From Paragorgia papillata (Eukaryota; Cnidaria; Anthozoa; Scleralcyonacea; Coralliidae): 64,000 bases of DNA. This document shows positions 1-11,189 of this stretch, piece by piece. The stretch spans positions 992,001 to 1,056,000 of the forward strand of contig JAWNZC010000369.1 in assembly GCA_035771165.1 (NCBI GenBank). Reading direction: 5' to 3'. The notes under the pieces are model-generated. The model worked only from the letters and a program-made list of their open reading frames with translations, was not told where the DNA came from and searched no databases. Position 1 is the first letter of the stretch. Every line of letters begins with the position of its first letter. Made by a program: the position numbers and the translations under genes.

Positions 1-481
1 AAATAATCATAAATTAATGTATTTATTCTGAGAATAATAAAGAAAGTTAACAAACGGTCTTTAACTCATTGTTGCTTAAGATGCGAGGCATTGACAAGTA
101 GATGGCTATTGTCAGCCCATGCTTAACGATAATACTTTGCATCTGCCTTGAAATAACAGCTAAATATTGTCTATGATTATCATGCGGCTAACAAATGGCA
201 TACTAGCGAGAGCTTCCTTCCCACCAAAGTAAATCATTTTAAAGCTCGTCTTCTGATAATTCTACAAGTAACAATGTTTGCGCTACAATCAGCATTGCAA
301 AGAATTGCAGTAGTCAGTTAAATCTTGTCAGTACAGTTGCTAAGTAACCCATTGGCATCTGAACGGTCTCCCTCTGAAATCATCTGACGTGAGCCAGAGT
401 TAAATAAAGAAGAACCCGTTTTTAGCCATCTCAGCCATTAATAGGTTGATTACACTGTTCATTCGTTTTCTAAGTTTTTAC

Positions 482-3400
482 CTGTTTGTAACAAGCTTTT
501 TTCTCAGCTCGGCCAGGTCGCCAAAACTTTGTCCCTCATCTGACACTGGTGGTGGCTCTTTTACTAGGTTAGCACTAATTTCTGCTTTGATAAACTTCAC
601 GATATAGAACGGTTGTCCCTTGCCAGACTTGAACCAAAATACCAGTGGAACATAGAATACTCCTGGTTTGTTTCCACTGATCTCCACGGGAATGGTAATA
701 CATTCAATGCCGTCTAATTCCTCTTCCACTGGTTCAACAGTGACCTCGTAGCTTGTAGTGTCAACATTACAGTCACTCACCGACTCAAGAACAGCATATC
801 TGAAGCCAAGTTTTCCATCACTTTGGTTTGTGATGTAAAGTTGAAAACTTCTTGATTGACTGTTTTCTATGACACCTAAGTCAATAACGCCATCTTTATT
901 TGATGCTGGGCTGGTCACAATTTTCCCTTTGTCTCGAACTACTTGATGTCTGATGCAAATGGGAACAGAAAACATTGGTATAAACGAAAAAAAGTTACAG
1001 AGAGAATTCTTTATCATTACCATAAACAAATACTGGTTTTTGATCTCCCCACCTTCCACCCATCATTACTACTGTACCATCATTGGCATTATCATATAAG
1101 ACGACACCCATTTTAAGCAGACACCCTTTTAAGATCCCATTCTTAAGCATATCCATACATGTTATGATCTGTGGACTTCATACGAAAGATATATGTAGAT
1201 TGACGAATCGTTAATTCATGCAAATCTTACAACAACCATGGGACTTGTAAATTCACTTGTAATTAATTTATACACGTCACGTGATAGCATGCATTTCAAT
1301 AAATTAACGTCAAGCTGTGCTGATGTTCAACAACGCCTCACTGCAAACACTAACGACTCGTAACGGTCGTATCATTTCTCTGGATCGTAGAACTAAACTT
1401 TATGACTTAATTAGCAGACACCTCTCTTAACCTAGGCAGGCTTTCTTAACAAAGCACCCCGTACAAAAATTGATGGCCTGACAGAGCGTGAATCCAGCCA
1501 GAATTGGGCTAGAAATGAACTGGCGCAGCGATAATAGAGTGAGACAAGACGAGACATCCGTTTTGTTTTGCTGGTTAATAAGAACGGAACATTCATATCG
1601 CTTGTTTATCAACGACCATGCAGCCATATCAAGCGTTACAAAGCAAGACCAATTGTCTCGCTCAGACGAGAAATGAAGCGTGACACATTTAAGGAGATCA
1701 ATTATCTTAATCGGTATTTTAATTGAGACATTTTTCATGCATTTGTACCAACAAAAATTGGAGAAGAATGAGCGTGACAATTATAATTAGACTTTTAGCA
1801 GTCAAAATATAGCGAGATTAAAGTTGGATTTTTACTCAGACCTTGCCCGCCCTGGCCTTAGTCCAGTGTAAAAGTTCATCGGCTGAAGCGAACAACTTTT
1901 CTATTGTAGGATTGAAACTGAATGATTTTCTACTTTGTTGAACACGGAACTGACAGAAACTCATCATGCACGCAAATATTTATGTGCCAAATGGGAAATC
2001 TAGCCTGAATTCCAATAGACACTTGCACCGCATAAGATATCGAGTTATATATCGAGTTAAAAAAAATACCCTGGTGAAACTCCCATCTACAGGATCTTTC
2101 AAGATCCTGTTAGGATTCGCTGCTTGTTATGAAATCCTTTAAGGATCCTGCAGGACCCTGATTGTTACAGGACCCTGGTGGAAATATGCATGTAATTAGG
2201 TATCCTGACTGTCACAGGATTGGTGAAAATCTTATCAGGATTCTTTAAGTTCCTGCCAGGATCTACCCTGGATGGCAGAGGGTCTTGTGTAATAAGCATA
2301 GCGGCAGACGTCACGAAGCATAGCTCTCTGATCTCCGCTTTTCCGCCTCTCCTCCACCGCTATGCTTCGTCTGCCGCTATGCTTACACAAGAGCCTCTGG
2401 CATCCAGGGTAGCCAGATCCTGCTTGTTGTGAAATCGGCTCGACAGGATTCTGCAGAGTCTTGACAGGATCCTGATTGTTACCGGATCCGTGGTAGGAAT
2501 CTGCATGCAAGGATCCGGACTGTAACGGGTTTGACTTAACAGAGAGTTAATATCGGAGAGTTAAGATGTCGGATAGTTAACTTTGAGCCACGCTATTTTT
2601 GAGCCACGATATTTTGCCCGAGGAAACACTGCGTCAACAAGACGAAAGTAAGGCAAGAAAGACTTCAAACTTTAGAATTTTTGCTGTTACCCGAGTCCAA
2701 ATGACTCGATCTCGCTATGTGAGATAGCCTTACCAAGTTACTTGGACTCACAACCAAGATTCAAGAGGTAACACAGCCAAGATTCTAATTAAAGTTTTAA
2801 GTCCTTCTTGTCTTATAGTCTTGTGGTTTTGACGCATTGTTTTCTCGTGCAAAATATCAGCGTCTTTAACTATTTAACAAATAAATTATATTTTGCCGTT
2901 GTCTGTTCAGTTCATAGATGCACAGGTGACGCCACAACGTGGTAAGAACAATAAAGTGGCCCACGAGACGCAGTCTTACCACGTTGTTACGTCTTCTTTG
3001 CATCTATAACTGAACAGACAAAAAAAAATGGAATCTATTTGTTTTATACAATACAAAAATTTAAAAGGTTTTTATCGAAACTCTTGCAGGATTTTGGGGC
3101 ATGAAGAAGGAAAAAAGCAAGTCAGCTGACGTGATCCGACGTGCCACGTGTCTGTCCTCCAATATATATGATCATGGCCAACAACCAATGAAAACACGCA
3201 ATAGGCACGTTAGACTTCGAACTTATTGAAACTGAACTTCTGTTGCGGTTAAATACTATATTACTACTTTATAGTTTATGAACATTATATTATTGTTTTA
3301 ATCTCACTAATAATTACAACAATAAATAGTGTTTCTATTTTTCCTTACTTTTATCTTTGTATTAATCTAGCTTATATTTTGGGTCACTGGCCTTGATTGG

Positions 3401-6400
3401 GACGTTGCCAGTGGCCTCAATGTGCTCTTATTGTCATTTTTTTATCCTAATATTGTACATATATATTGTATTATGTATTAGCACATTGGAAACATATTGT
3501 ATAATTAATTATTGTATGATTATTGTATAATTAATTATATATGACGTGGGCGTGGCTGAAAGTTAACTCTCCGATACTATGGTAAAAATCCTGGTTATTA
3601 CTTTGTGTTTCGCGCACGAATATGCATTAGGGTTAGGATTAGGGTGTTTTTAGGGTCAGGGTCAAAGAATAACAAATTCGTGCGCGAAACACAAAGTAAG
3701 CACCAAAATCCTACCAGGATCAGTGAACTGATCAGGATCCTTTATGTAAGGTTCCTGTCAGAATCTTGAAGGATCTTGGTAGAATTTTCACCATGGCCAG
3801 GGTAATTTTGAACCTAAATTTTGATTGGCCGCTGTGAATATAAATTACCGGTAATATATAACATTACATGGTAAATGGTAATATATATACGTCAGTGATC
3901 GCAATACAGTCTCGACTGTGGATGTATGATCTGGCGCACAAATTTGAAACGCAGTCGGGGCGAGACGCCGAGGTAGAAATTTGTCACAAAATCGGCATGC
4001 AGCTATACAGTTTGTTAGGGCCAGATTCGATAGTTCGTATTAAGGTTGTGTTAAAGTCCAATACAATGAGATTTATTCCTAATTGTCGCAAATGCGTGGT
4101 GCTTGAAATGGAGGTGAAATGGCGTGTGCATGGCAAGCATTAGCCTACTTCGCGGACGTTCTTATGGCTCGGCAGAAAGCAAGGCAGAAAATTTTAGTCC
4201 CATTGGGTCAAGTACGAAACCTTGAAAACGTAAGTACAAAATCATAAAATTAATTTACTTCCATATACTTCTACAAATTTGGCTAATTTTGGCGTGTAAA
4301 ACAAGAACGCATAATTAAAAATAAATCAATCTGAGCATAGACATACCTTTCTTGAACAATTATTTTGTTCTCTAAAAGTTTTTCTGCATTGCTCATTTAT
4401 ACCTTCACGGTACGCGTAATAGGAGGATGGTAAAGGGTATTTTTGTGAGCCATGAATTGCCAATATATTTACTTGTAAAATGTGAAATGCTATGAGATTT
4501 TTGCGTCGTGTAACGATTTACATCACAGTCATCAGTCATGAGTCGTGATTGTCGAAAATAAATGTCCATTAAATGTGAATTAAGTTGGTAAGTTCTCATA
4601 AATTTTCCTTTACCTTTTAAACTCAATATATTTGAGTAATATATCAGACGAAACAAGCGTAGATTGGTAATAATGTAATATATTTTGACTTTCTCTTATT
4701 ACAAATGGTTTGAAGACATATTATTTGGTAATAAAATCGAAATATTACCAATGTTCTTATATGCGTGAAATAGCCATTTTATCACTCGTGAAATGTGAAA
4801 TAATCATTTTAATTTAATTGCTTGTGGAACGTGATCCGTACCCCCCCTCCCCCCCTTTAACACCCTTAAAGGACATTGGCAACAAAAATTAAGTTTGTCT
4901 ATAAATTTGAAAGAAAAAATGAATGGTCTCTGACGTCATCATGAGCAGGGTACAGTATTTTCACATGTAGAAAAATCAGTTATATTTCAAAATTTGTTCA
5001 ACGAAATCATTTGAAACTGTGCACATAAAACGCCTTGTGAAACTGCATGAACATTTCATAACTGATGTTGCTTTGTGTAAAAATACTGCACCCTGCTCCT
5101 GACGTCAGAGCCCATCTCATTTACATATTAAACAAATTGAAATATCTTCAAAATGAAGAAAGATACGAAAAAGTTGTAAAAGATCTTCTATTACAATTTT
5201 ACGAGTTCTTTCAAATCAAACAAACTTAATTTTTATTGCCAATGTCCTTTAAGAAATGCCCAGTGGGTCACGCAATGTGTCTGAGATGCAGGGGTGGCAA
5301 CCAGGAATTCCCCAACACAAGGTCAGTAAAGACTTACTGATTAGGGTTTAAGGGGAAGGAGTTGGGTTAGGTTATCTAACCAATCAGTCCTGAGCCTTCT
5401 TAGTATACTGTAGGTAGGTGATGACCCTACAAGGTTCCCAACAGGGGCTAATAAAAATAAGGGAGTGTGGGAGAATGTACTCTTAGGCCCCCCTTTAGCA
5501 CTACCCAATGCAGTATAATGAATGCAGGAAACAGATTTTTTAACATCTGCAAAAACACTAACTTCTTATAGTTCAGACCAGATGGCAGTATCAGAAATAT
5601 ACATGCTGTCACAGACAGTGGTGTAGAGGAAGCAAATTTATGTTGGATGGGCACAGCCTCTAAAGTACACGTTTTTGTTTAGGGGGTACCGTACAAAAGA
5701 ACACTTGAAGCACATATAATTTAATAAAAAAAGAGCACTTTCTAAATGGAAAAACAAAGCACTTTACAGCAAAGTTGGGGGTGCAGCACAATATGCCCCC
5801 TCTCCCCCCCCCTGGTTCCTACACCCCTGTTGATAGACATGAACAAAAACATTTTACCAAAAAGCAGCCATTTACACCAGGCCAATGATATATAACTAGA
5901 AACTACTTAAGCCATAAACATTATTACCATGGCATGACAAATATCACAGTTAGTGGACTCTCATTCAAGTCTCGTTCAATCTGTCTCATTTTAGTCAATG
6001 CAGATTCTCAGCCATGCAAATTACTGCCCAATTTGTCAACTAAGGTGGCGTTCAGACTGACTTAATTTGCCCATGCCCTGTGAGTGCCCGGGAATGGGCA
6101 CTAAATGCATAGGCGTACGAGGTGGGGGAGCAGGGGGGGCAGTTGCCCCCCCAGACGAATGGAAATGTTGCTAAGTCGGGCAAATTTTTAAGCTAAGTCG
6201 GGCAAAAATATAGGAAAAAAATTTTAAAAATAGGATGAAAATAAGGAAAAGTAATCAAAACAATTTAATATCTGTGTATTGTAGGAGATAAAGTATAGTG
6301 AACAACATGCACTTAGTAATCTTTTTATGTGAAAAGTCGGGCAATTTCCGTTTCAGTCGGGCAAAATGTTCTCCGCCCCCCCTATAAATTTGTGCCCGTA

Positions 6401-8362
6401 CGCCTATGACTAAATGCATTGGTGTTCAGACACGTTCCCAAACCCTGGATGCTTAAAATGGTGATTCGATGTGTTTCCACTGTTTGTTCCTATTAAGAAT
6501 GTATAATGGCTCAGTTTATGTGTGTTGTTTTTATTAAAAGTGCTGGGTACCGTAAAATCCTGTTCAGATGTGCGTGCCAATTTTTCACTCTGGAACGATG
6601 TTTAGAACTTAAGTTCCCGTGCCTGGGCACAGGCACTCAGTCTGAACACTGCGCCTAAGCTTGAATTGTCTCAGAATTTTGTAACAATCAGGCTAATAAG
6701 CAGACACCCCTCATATAAGTGGATATATCTCTCTTAACCATGCTTGACCTCCCTTAACAGTACAGCACCATACAATCATGTACATACTAGCAGACACCCC
6801 ATTTAACCAGACATCTCTCTTAACCAGTACACACCCCTCTTAACAGCACCATACAGTATAATATATCCTTACCTGTTTGTAAGAAGCTTTTTCCTCAGCT
6901 CTGCTAGATTACCAAAACCTTCTAATAGTCCCTGATTATCAGTAATTTCTGCCTTGATAAACTTCACAATGTAGAATGGTTGCCCCTTACCACTCATGAA
7001 CCAAAATGCCAGTGGGACCTGCAATAACCCTGGCTTGTGACCACATATTTCCACAGGAACAGCAATATGTTCAAAACCATCCAATTCATCACCGACCAGA
7101 CCAACTGTCACATTGCAACTTGTAGTGTCAACATCGCAATTAGTTACTGACTTGAGGACAGCACACCCAAATATCAGTTTTCTCTCAATTTCATTTCTGA
7201 TGTGAAGTTGAAAAGATATTGATGGACTGCTATCTATGGTACCCAAGTCAATAACACCATCTTGATTTGATGAAGGGGTGATAGTCACTTTTCCTTTGTC
7301 TTTAACTAAATGATGCCTTCAGTTGATATGTATAAATTACAAACAAAGAAAAAATTGGTGCCAATGTGCCATACAATTAGTAATTATAACAATAAAGGAT
7401 AGGGCGAGCTGAGGGATGGAGATAATAGCAGCTGTGTTTTACTTGGCTTGGCAGTTGGCCTTGGCCTACTTTTTGGCAGTGTAAACACGTCCTGGGCTGG
7501 CCTAGGCCAGGCCATGGCCAGAATATCTGGGCTTGCTTCTTTTGTTTGGCCTACGCTTTGGCCTTGGCCAGGCTTGTGCCAGTGTAAACACGACACATTT
7601 ACCTTGCCCTTGGGCCAGGCCAAGCCATGGCTTGCAGTGTAAGCACGCTTTTAAGATAGATTTATAGCTGCCTCACCCTAAACAATCAGTTCGCATGTTT
7701 CTGACTATTAAATTAATATATACAGTACAGTATTAGTATACTAATTTAGTACTATTTACTATAATATACAATAGTACTAATAAATCCAACCAGAAAATAC
7801 TCGTCAGCTATTAAAGTCTATATTAAATATCTAGACTGTACTCAAATGTATAAAAAATTGATATTTTTCTATCAAATGATTTTATCTTTCACCTTTGTGT
7901 GTCAAGTTTTTTTCGAAGTTCGGTAAGGTCGCCAAAGTCTTCGCCGTCTTTCTGTCTTTCTTGTTCGTTGACTTTACTTGGTGTTTTCTCAATAGAGGTC
8001 TGGTGTAGCGGTTCTGCCTTACTGGGATTCTTGGAACTGGCCGAAGCTTCGTTTATATCCGTCCGACTGATTCTTTGTTCTTGAACTTCAAATTCTTGTG
8101 TTGGTTTTAATTTTTGGTAAACAATTTTATCTCGGTTTTCACCAGAAGCTTTTAGAAATCCAGCTGATTTCATGCAGTGGAAAACCGTACTAAAGTTCAC
8201 ACGTTGTTCCGCTGGATTAACAAGAAGAGGCCGACAGCTTTCCAAGTACAAGTCACGAAGAGCCATCCTCGTGTCCGGCTTGGGCTCTGACTGCTTCAAG
8301 TATTTCCAAAATTTTTTTGCAACGTCGAGTTGAACGTCGTAAGGGACACTTGAACGGCCCAT
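482..8362 (-). CDS. MOV10-like helicase N-terminal exons (partial gene)
   Basis: Three exons on the minus strand join in frame. Exon 1 is 8362-7893 (ATG at 8362), exon 2 is 7316-6873 and exon 3 is 949-482. Donors read AG|GT and acceptors AG|. All junctions are phase 2, and exons 2 and 3 have lengths divisible by three (444 and 468 nt). Exons 2 and 3 are paralogous: both have a DGVIDLG motif, an N-rich beta-type middle, the segment GKGQPFYIVKFIKAEI, and an end resembling FGxLAELRKKLxTNR. Exon 1 ends with the same GDLTELRKKL tail after a basic and acidic linker. The beta-rich region with FYI-x-K/R-F and an alanine/glutamate tail resembles the region before the helicase core of MOV10/MOV10L1, which are RNA-silencing helicases. 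The helicase core would lie beyond the left edge and is not seen. The family call is moderate; the exon structure is well supported. Confidence 0.5.
2263..2412. repeat. Palindromic MITE (hairpin)
   Basis: The arms begin CTACCCTGGATG and run about 55 bp, including a block around GCATAGCGGCAGACG, inverted around a short centre. It is inserted among AGGATCCTG-type direct repeats. The flanks CCAGGAT and CCAGATC look like a decayed target duplication. It lies in the intron between exons 2 and 3 of the MOV10-like gene. Confidence 0.6.
2608..2858. repeat. Inverted-repeat MITE
   Basis: The arms starting GATATTTTGCMCGAG are inverted over about 250 bp. The internal parts (AAGACTTCAAACTTTAG against CTAATTAAAGTTTTAAGTC, and GAGTCCAA against TTGGACTC) also pair. 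The copies are diverged and no open frame is present. Intronic. Confidence 0.55.
2901..3019. repeat. Short hairpin MITE
   Basis: GTCTGTTCAGTT at the left is matched by AACTGAACAGAC at the right. Inner arms around CCACAACGTGGTAAGA and TCTTACCACGTTG also pair, giving a nearly complete 119-bp hairpin. Intronic. Confidence 0.6.
3601..3696. mobile_element. 96-bp Tc1/mariner-type MITE
   Basis: A 21-bp perfect terminal inverted repeat starts CTTTGTGTTTCGCGCACGAA, and the element is flanked by TA on both sides (3599-3600 and 3697-3698). The centre carries a few TTAGGG-like words, which do not form an array. Too short to encode protein; it would be mobilised in trans if at all. Confidence 0.65.
3697..4869. 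other. Intronic stretch without a supported gene
   Basis: It contains the end of the AGGATCCTG direct-repeat zone (to about 3790) and AT-rich unique sequence. A plus-strand open frame at 3868-4143 has no recognisable domain and no splice partner, so it is not called a gene. A C-rich run lies near 4845. Confidence 0.4.
4870..5248. mobile_element. TTAA-flanked MITE (piggyBac/Kolobok type)
   Basis: The ends are AGGACATTGGCAACAAAAAT and its near-perfect inverse, flanked by TTAA at 4866-4869 and 5249-5252. Inside are inverted segments around TGAGCAGGGTACAGTATTTT. No protein is encoded. TTAA duplication is the signature of piggyBac and Kolobok transposases; which one cannot be decided here. Confidence 0.7.
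6049..6655. mobile_element. Non-autonomous element with GTTCAGACTG ends, interrupted
   Basis: The left end (near GGCGTTCAGACTGA) is inverted at the right (CAGTCTGAACACTGCGCC). Inner GTGCCCGGGAATGGGCA and GTGCCTGGGCACAGGCA blocks are also related. The body is split by the 301-bp element at 6108-6408. No coding capacity. Confidence 0.5.
6108..6408. mobile_element. 301-bp hAT-type MITE with 8-bp TSD
   Basis: Ends CATAGGCGTACG and CGTACGCCTATG form a terminal inverted repeat. The 8-bp duplication ACTAAATG is exact at 6100-6107 and 6409-6416. Internal GTCGGGCAAA words repeat several times on both sides. It is nested in the older element 6049-6655. Confidence 0.8.
7384..7650. repeat. GGCCTTGGCC-rich palindromic repeat
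   Basis: Several copies of a unit containing AGTGTAAACACG alternate with GGCCWWGGCC and CCATGGC palindromes. Open frames on both strands here are low-complexity by-products (proline, glycine and tryptophan rich). It sits in the intron between exons 1 and 2 of the MOV10-like gene. Confidence 0.5.
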
Positions 8363-8584
8363 CTTTTCAGTTTAGGTATAAAATTATTTCAAACATTGGT
8401 TGGTCGAATTAAATTGATATGAAGAAAATGGCAAACGGCCCTATACTAGTATTGGGCTTGGTCGTTTTAAGTGGTGTCCGTAGTCCGTGGAAAACCAACA
8501 GATTACTAAGAACTGAGAACGACAATGCACGCACGTGATTTGATCAAGGTGCGGTAAAGGTGTAATCCCGCGGGCCCCGCAGGG

Positions 8585-8762
8585 TTTTCGTGCTAAAGTT
8601 GATTTTTGTTTCTTTTTTCAGTTTTTTTAGTTCACTTGCGGTGTCAAACTATCAGAAAATGCAGTTCAAATTTTCCGAGCCGTCTCGACCCCCATCATTT
8701 TCTGATAGTTTGACATCTAGTCGACTCAAAAAAGGGGAAAAAATAAACTTTAGCACGAAAAT
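8585..8762. repeat. Hairpin MITE
   Basis: Arms TTTTCGTGCTAAAGTT and AACTTTAGCACGAAAA, with inner arms GTCAAACTATCAGAAAATG and its inverse, form a long hairpin. It lies upstream of the MOV10-like start codon. The 108-codon open frame through it is only a read-through of the arms. Confidence 0.6.
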
Positions 8763-9193
8763 CCTACTGGAGCTGTTTCGCATGACACTTCATACGACAC
8801 TACATTCACACCGTTTACAGTATATCTTAATTTTAATATACAATGTATATAGTGGGACACATTTGGTCGTTACCGACAATTATATAAATTTGCTTTTAGC
8901 TTCAATAACTGATTAATTATTAGAAAAGATGACTACATCTTCATAATCTGCCAGCGGCAAAAGATGACACATTCATTTTACAAAAACTGAATCTCTTTTT
9001 TCATTTTCATTTTTCAATAATATTCATCTTACTAACAAAAGAGCTTCCACTGAAAGGATTCTTAATCTTTGGGGTAGCTAGCGTCGAATGATATATTGTA
9101 GGCGCGCGTATTTGGTCGTTACCGCGCGACAATTATAAAGATTCGCTTTTAGCTTCAACTGATCAAGAAAACGATGACTACAACTTCATTAGA
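8763..9193. other. AT-rich stretch without a gene
   Basis: Two related segments containing TTTGGTCGTTACCG...CAATTATA.AA (about 8860 and 9110) suggest a small direct repeat. A fragment around 8940-9060 (AAAAGATGACACATT...GCTTCCACTGAAAGGATTCTTAAT) recurs at 11,140-11,195. Nothing coding was seen. Confidence 0.4.
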
Positions 9194-10075
9194 GAAGGGA
9201 TTGATTTCAAGATTTTAATACTGACATTTAAGGCACTCCACGGCATGGCCCCATTGTACCTTCGGGACATCTTAACCCCATATACACCTGCTAGACCATT
9301 AACGCTCAATTAGCAAAGGCCTCTCAGGGCCTGTTCACACGAGACCGGGTTATCTCGGGGGTTAGGGATAACTCGGGGGCTAGGGTCAAAGTTGACCCTA
9401 TTTCACATGATAAAACGCAACTACCGAGTTGTCCCTGGCCCCCGAGATAACCCTAGCTTCATGTGAACGCTTCACCGCGAGTTATCCCGAGCAACAGCAT
9501 AAATACGCATGCCTAAGTTGACCCTTCCCCCCGAGATAACTCGGGTGAAAGCGTTCACATGGAGGTAGGGATAACTCGGGGGCTAGGGTTACCCTATCGC
9601 TCCGACCGAGTTATCCCTATCCCCCGAGTTATCTTGGTCTCATGTGAACGGTTTACTTTTTTAACATGGAAATAACACCGAGTTATCTTGGGGGGTAGGG
9701 ATAACCCTACCCCCCGAGATAACTCGCCTCATGTGAACAGGCCCTTAGTGGTGTCAAAATATAATCTAAAAACGTATGGAATTGGAATGAATTACCTGAA
9801 GATCTTAAGTGCATAAACCCTATTACCGTTTTTAAGACTAAACTTAAGACATTTTTATTTAGACGTAGATATGGAATTCTAGAACACAACTATTGATATT
9901 ATTACATATATTATTAGCAATGGAATTATCTATCCTACAATTTGTAAATAATGACTATATTCTAGATTAGTTTTTAGTGATCAATTTTATCTTTGTTGTA
10001 AATATTGTAAAGCGCTATTGGTTTAGTAGAAGAAATGGCGCTATATAAGAAATATAATAAATTATTATATAAATA
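9194..10075 (+). mobile_element. CR1/L2-like LINE 3' fragment split by a MITE
   Basis: On the plus strand, translation gives FKILILTFKALHGMAPLYL followed by an R-D-I-L-x-P-Y-x-P-R pattern. After an insertion it gives WNELPEDLKCINPITVFKTK and a FLFRRR tail. Both are typical of the C-terminus after the reverse transcriptase in CR1/L2-type non-LTR elements. The 3' UTR ends with TGTAAAGCGCTATTGG...GGCGCTATATAAGAAATATAATAAAT, also typical of these LINE tails. The copy is 5'-truncated, has in-frame stops and is interrupted at 9326-9745, so it is dead. Confidence 0.65.
9326..9745. mobile_element. MITE with GGGCCTGTTCACA ends
   Basis: Terminal inverted repeat AGGGCCTGTTCACA/TGTGAACAGGCCCT. The body consists of repeated, inverted GAGTTATCTCGGGG and TAGGGATAACTCGGGG blocks. 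It splits the LINE tail 9194-10075. No clean target duplication was found. Confidence 0.6.
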
Positions 10076-10139
10076 ATAATATACATGAAAAAATATCTCG
10101 ACTGTGATTGACTGATTCCAGTGCAGTTAATCCCAAACA

Positions 10140-10290
10140 ACAGTGCAGAATTGTGTTATCACAGTGCAAAAATCTGTTATCACAGTGCAAAAATCTGTAA
10201 TCACAGTGCAAAAATCTGTTATCACAGTGCAAAAATCTGTAATCACAGTGCAAAAATCTGTTATCACAGTGCAAAAATCTGTTATCACTA
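10140..10290. repeat. 21-bp minisatellite
   Basis: About seven tandem copies of a 21-bp unit (TTATCACAGTGCAAAAATCTG), with T/A alternation at one position. Because 21 is divisible by three, open frames run through several frames of the minus strand (repeats such as CDNRFLH). These are not considered coding. Confidence 0.85.
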
Positions 10291-10598
10291 ACAACCAATC
10301 AAATTGATTGTACAGCGGATTTTTCTCGACACAAAACAAACAAAGATGGCGGCCAAGATTCGGCGGTTTTGGGGATAATTTATTCAAATTTGAAGCTACT
10401 TATGCTTTAATATTGCCAAGTGAAGTACTACAAGAAGACCAGAAGCTTCTTTATGCCTCGAGTAAACGTTTTCAAGTATAGTAAAGGAAGCGAAGCGTTT
10501 TTTAACAGATAAATATGCGACGAGTGGACGGTTAAACACGTACGTTAAAATGTTAGTACAGTTGTTCTGAACATTTTTTCATGTATATTATTAATAAG

Positions 10599-10759
10599 TA
10601 ATAGCATGGTTTCTCGTGCAATTTGGAAAAACATGCACTCGTGAGTTTTTCAAATACTTCAAATAGCACTCGTCCTTCAGACTCGTGCTATTTTGACAGT
10701 ATTTGAAAAACTCACTCGTGCATGTTTTTTTCCAAATTGCACTCGAAACCATGCTATTA
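10599..10759. repeat. 161-bp hairpin element
   Basis: TAATAGCATGG... is inverted as ...CCATGCTATTA. The arms contain TTCTCGTGCAATTTGGAAAAA and TTTTTCAAATACT and pair over nearly their full length around a GCACTCGTCC/GGACGAGTGC-like centre. Confidence 0.65.
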
Positions 10760-10930
10760 CCTATACATAGAGTGTTTTATTGATTTTCCCGCCACTAATA
10801 AAAGTGATAATATCACATGTGCGATTATTTATGATAATCGCACATGTGACGATTATCGCTGAATCAGCATTATAGTTTAATGCAATTTTTGCAAGGCAAT
10901 AGGACAATTTTTTTATATAATAAACAGAAC

Positions 10931-11065
10931 AATACATGGATGCTTGGAAATATGAAATTTATTTCTCGTGTTGACCAGGATATGGCACTCGTTCGCTTCG
11001 CTCACTCGTGAGATATCCTGGTCAACACTCGAAATAAATTTCATATTTCCACACATCCATGTATT
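10931..11065. repeat. 135-bp hairpin element
   Basis: AATACATGGATG...GAAATATGAAATTTATTTC is inverted to the right, with centre CACTCGTTCGCTTCGCTCACTCG. A damaged relative occurs at 15,545-15,600. Confidence 0.65.
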
Positions 11066-11071
11066 ATTCTC

Positions 11072-11087
<16 letters not shown>

Positions 11088-11132
<45 letters not shown>
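11088..11132. repeat. (TTA)n microsatellite
   Basis: About 15 uninterrupted TTA units. The polytyrosine open frame through it is an artefact. Confidence 0.9.
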
Positions 11133-11189
11133 CTGCCAGCAAAAGATGACACATTTTTATGACACAAAAGCTTCCACTGAAAGGATTCT

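Noticed and set aside
3625..3662. Interstitial telomeric repeat
   Set aside because: Only three or four imperfect TTAGGG-like words inside a 96-bp TA-flanked MITE, not an array.
3868..4143. 91-codon plus-strand open frame
   Set aside because: No recognisable domain, inside an intron of a minus-strand gene, flanked by repeats; no splice partner or promoter was evident.
10065..10387. Minus-strand frames encoding CDNRFLH or VITDFCT repeats
   Set aside because: Produced by the 21-bp minisatellite, which stays open in several frames because its period is divisible by three.
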